Below are positions 5,323-6,870 of a DNA stretch of 6,870 nucleotides, piece after piece. Numbering within the stretch: position 1 is the stretch's first letter; each line of letters starts with the position of its first letter. The notes beneath the pieces were generated by a model, which ran no database searches, was not told the DNA's origin, and saw only the letters and a program-made list of their open reading frames with translations. A program made the translations under genes and the position numbers. The stretch covers positions 1 to 6,870 of the forward strand of contig NZ_JBLJBV010000105.1 in assembly GCF_047638075.1 (NCBI RefSeq). Reading direction: 5' to 3'. The stretch is from UBA6197 sp047638075 (GTDB taxonomy: Bacteria > Pseudomonadota > Alphaproteobacteria > Rhodobacterales > Rhodobacteraceae).

Positions 5323-5711
5323 CACACCCCTCCTTGGGTCGTCAGACGCTTTTCCAGCCGCTCCAACCGCCCGTCCAGCCCCGACAGCCCGGCCCGCAAG
5401 GCGCGCACCTCGGCCAAAACCGCGGCCAGGCTCATTTCGGTTGGCGCGGGCTTGGGCCCGTCAATGCCGTCGCCCTCACCCGTCAACAGCCACATGAGAG
5501 AGACATTGAGCATCCCTGCCAGCATCTGCAATCGGTTCGCGCGCGGGTCGGCGGCGTCGCCTTCCCAGGCCTGCAAGGTGGTCAGCCGCACCCCAAGGCG
5601 CCGTGCAAGTGCCTCTTGGGTCATGCCGGCGGCTTCGCGGGCACCCTCAAGTCTGTCACCAAAGGTCGCGGCGGCGCCGCTGAACCAGCCGGCGGTTGTT
5701 TCGGCCTCCAT
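5322..5711 (-). CDS. XRE-family helix-turn-helix DNA-binding protein
   Basis: 129 residues. The Cro/C1-type helix-turn-helix spans about 18-77: FGDRLEGAREAAGMTQEALA, then RRLGVRLTTLQAWEGD, then PRANRLQMLAGMLNVSLMWL. The pattern GMTQEALARRLGV followed by a recognition helix with W49-E50 is classic for the family. A Pro/Gly-rich linker (about 78-92, GEGDGIDGPKPAPTE) leads to a C-terminal segment (about 94-124) with regularly spaced Leu (LAEVRALRAGLSGLDGRLER) that probably forms a coiled coil for oligomerisation. The ATG at 5709-5711 has GAGG upstream with an 8-base spacer and no in-frame alternative nearby. The reading frame stays open far upstream, antisense to aspC, but that is a GC-frame artefact. 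It is divergent from aspC across 84 bp and coupled to sdhE through TGATG. Its targets are unknown; an autoregulatory site is suggested by the inverted repeat at 5732-5745. Confidence 0.9.
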   Translation of the reverse strand: MEAETTAGWFSGAAATFGDRLEGAREAAGMTQEALARRLGVRLTTLQAWEGDAADPRANRLQMLAGMLNVSLMWLLTGEGDGIDGPKPAPTEMSLAAVLAEVRALRAGLSGLDGRLERLEKRLTTQGGV

Positions 5712-5731
5712 CGCTCTTTCCTCTTCGTGCT

Positions 5732-5745
5732 TGATCGCGTGATCA
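5732..5745. promoter_or_regulatory. Inverted repeat between the XRE-type gene and aspC
   Basis: TGATC-GCGT-GATCA is a perfect 5-bp inverted repeat with a 4-base centre, 21 bases upstream of the XRE-type start and 51 bases upstream of aspC. A weak plus-strand promoter can be read over it: TTGATC (5731-5736), 17 bases, TAAGAC (5754-5759). Its position in the only regulatory space shared by the two divergent genes makes it a candidate site for the XRE-type protein, but chance is possible given how short the arms are. Confidence 0.3.
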
Positions 5746-5795
5746 TGCCACCCTAAGACTTTGCAGCGGCAGATACAAACCGGAGTTCCCCGATC

Positions 5796-6870
5796 ATGGC
5801 CTTCTTGTCCGATACGCTTGGCCGGGTAAAACCCTCGCCAACCATCGCAGTCACGCAAAAAGCAGCTGAACTGAAAGCTGCCGGGCGCGATATTATCGGG
5901 CTGGGCGCGGGCGAGCCGGATTTTGACACGCCCGACAATATCAAGGCCGCCGCAAAGGCCGCAATTGACGCGGGCCGCACGAAATACACGGCCGTCGACG
6001 GCATCCCGGAACTGAAGGCCGCGATCTGCGCGAAATTCGCCCGCGAAAACGGCCTTGCCTACACCCCCTCGCAGGTGACGGTCGGGACCGGCGGCAAACA
6101 GGTGCTTTACAACGCGCTGGTGGCCACGCTGAACCCCGGCGATGAGGTGATCATCCCCGCGCCCTACTGGGTCAGCTACCCCGATATGGTGCTGCTGGCC
6201 GGGGGCACCCCGGTCTTTGTGACCGGCCCGATGCAGACCGGCTACAAGATCACCGGCGATCAGCTTGAGGCCGCGATCACCCCGAAAACCAAATGGTTCA
6301 TCTTCAATTCCCCCTCGAATCCCTCGGGCGCGGGCTATTCGGCGGCAGAGCTGAAAGAGTTGACCAATGTGCTGATGCGCCATCCGCATGTCTGGGTGAT
6401 GACGGACGACATGTATGAACATCTGGTCTTTGATGATTTCGAGTTTGCCACCCCGGCGGCGGTTGAACCGGGGCTTTACGGGCGCACGCTGACCTGCAAC
6501 GGCGTCTCCAAAGCCTATGCGATGACCGGCTGGCGGATTGGCTATGCCGCAGGCCCCGAACCTCTGATCAAGGCCATCGGCAAGGTGCAATCGCAATCCA
6601 CCTCAAACCCCTGCTCGGTCAGCCAATGGGCGGCGGTCGAAGCGCTGACCGGCCCGCAAGACTATATCCGCGACAGCCGCAAAGTGTTTGAACGCAGGCG
6701 CGATCTGGTCGTGGCCGGGCTGAACGCCTGCCCCGGCATCCGCTGCCCCACACCGGAAGGCGCATTCTACGTCTACCCGTCAATCGCGGAAATCATCGGC
6801 AAAACCAGCGCCGGGGGCAGCAAGATCACCGATGATGAAGCCTTTGCCAGCGCGCTTTTGGAAGAGACCG
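5796..6870 (+). CDS. aspC: Aspartate aminotransferase, PLP-dependent fold type I, subgroup Ib (3' end missing)
   Basis: 358 codons are visible; the family is about 400 residues, so roughly 40 C-terminal residues, including the substrate carboxylate-binding arginine, lie beyond the window. It transfers the amino group between aspartate and 2-oxoglutarate, linking oxaloacetate and glutamate pools in the cytoplasm. Seen in order: KPSPTIAVTQKAAEL (12-26), LGAGEPDFDTP (36-46), TKYTAVDGIPELK (62-74), GTGGKQVLYNAL (97-108), PAPYWVSYP (121-129), NSPSNPSG (171-178, with N175), D204 and Y207 in DDMYEH, and the PLP-lysine site SKAYAMTGWRIGYA with K239 and R247. The GGKQ lysine and overall layout match the Thermus/Sinorhizobium type Ib enzymes rather than E. 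coli AspC (type Ia). Related Ib enzymes sometimes also act on aromatic or prephenate substrates, so specificity is less sure than family. GGAG at 5782-5785 precedes the ATG by 10 bases. Confidence 0.95.
   Translation, partial: MAFLSDTLGRVKPSPTIAVTQKAAELKAAGRDIIGLGAGEPDFDTPDNIKAAAKAAIDAGRTKYTAVDGIPELKAAICAKFARENGLAYTPSQVTVGTGGKQVLYNALVATLNPGDEVIIPAPYWVSYPDMVLLAGGTPVFVTGPMQTGYKITGDQLEAAITPKTKWFIFNSPSNPSGAGYSAAELKELTNVLMRHPHVWVMTDDMYEHLVFDDFEFATPAAVEPGLYGRTLTCNGVSKAYAMTGWRIGYAAGPEPLIKAIGKVQSQSTSNPCSVSQWAAVEALTGPQDYIRDSRKVFERRRDLVVAGLNACPGIRCPTPEGAFYVYPSIAEIIGKTSAGGSKITDDEAFASALLEET

Noticed and set aside
5323..5325. GTG start for sdhE one codon upstream of the ATG.
   Set aside because: It would sit only three bases from the AAGGAGG site; the ATG gives six bases and the common TGATG coupling.
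5712..6596. A minus-strand frame that stays open upstream of the XRE-type start for almost 300 codons, antisense to aspC.
   Set aside because: The plus strand here encodes a complete set of aminotransferase motifs in order. The antisense translation shows no family features, and the open frame is explained by high-GC codon bias. The true gene starts at the ATG at 5711 with its own GAGG site.
1..6870. CRISPR array, prophage, transposon or toxin-antitoxin module.
   Set aside because: No regularly spaced repeats, terminal inverted repeats, recombinase motifs or paired small toxin/antitoxin genes were seen. The XRE-type protein pairs with sdhE, not with a toxin.

Overview
The window looks like chromosomal DNA of an alphaproteobacterium, most likely of the Rhodobacterales/Roseobacter group. 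The basis is high GC, a ThyX of the roughly 300-residue alphaproteobacterial type, an SdhE flavinylation factor, a type Ib aspartate aminotransferase, and a lipoprotein/DUF560 gene pair of a form I associate with Rhodobacteraceae. This assignment comes from remembered family resemblance, not from a search. I see no rRNA, tRNA, CRISPR array, insertion sequence or integrase.

Layout. 1-206: the last 67 codons of an M3-family oligoendopeptidase (pepF), closed by a strong stem-loop terminator at 240-267. 375-1280 (minus): thyX, flavin-dependent thymidylate synthase. 1281-1489: a divergent intergenic region that must hold the promoters of thyX and of the next operon. 1490-3838 (plus): a two-gene operon made of a small outer-membrane lipoprotein with a transferrin-binding-protein-like C-terminal barrel, then a Slam-family (DUF560) outer-membrane translocon. 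Together they read as a compact candidate type XI secretion system. 3893-4321 (plus): gloA, glyoxalase I, with its own good ribosome binding site and a possible promoter. 4322-4449: a convergent intergenic region with two hairpins. 4450-4947 (minus): a MarR-family regulator resembling LdtR, preceded by clustered CCGA/TCGG dyads. 5044-5711 (minus): an XRE-type DNA-binding protein overlapping by one base (TGATG) with sdhE. 5796 to the window end (plus): aspC, aspartate aminotransferase, truncated by the window edge.

How the genes relate. Most of the window is housekeeping: peptide turnover, dTMP synthesis, methylglyoxal detoxification, flavinylation of succinate dehydrogenase, and aspartate/glutamate transamination. 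The accessory part is the lipoprotein-Slam pair. The lipoprotein should be made with a lipobox signal peptide, sorted to the outer membrane and displayed on the cell surface by the adjacent Slam barrel. No TonB-dependent receptor lies beside it, so an iron-piracy role like that of the Neisseria systems is not supported by context. The lipoprotein gene is much lower in GC than its Slam partner in the lines I counted. The second point of interest is the translational coupling of a small DNA-binding protein to sdhE, divergent from aspC, with a short inverted repeat in the shared 84-bp promoter region.
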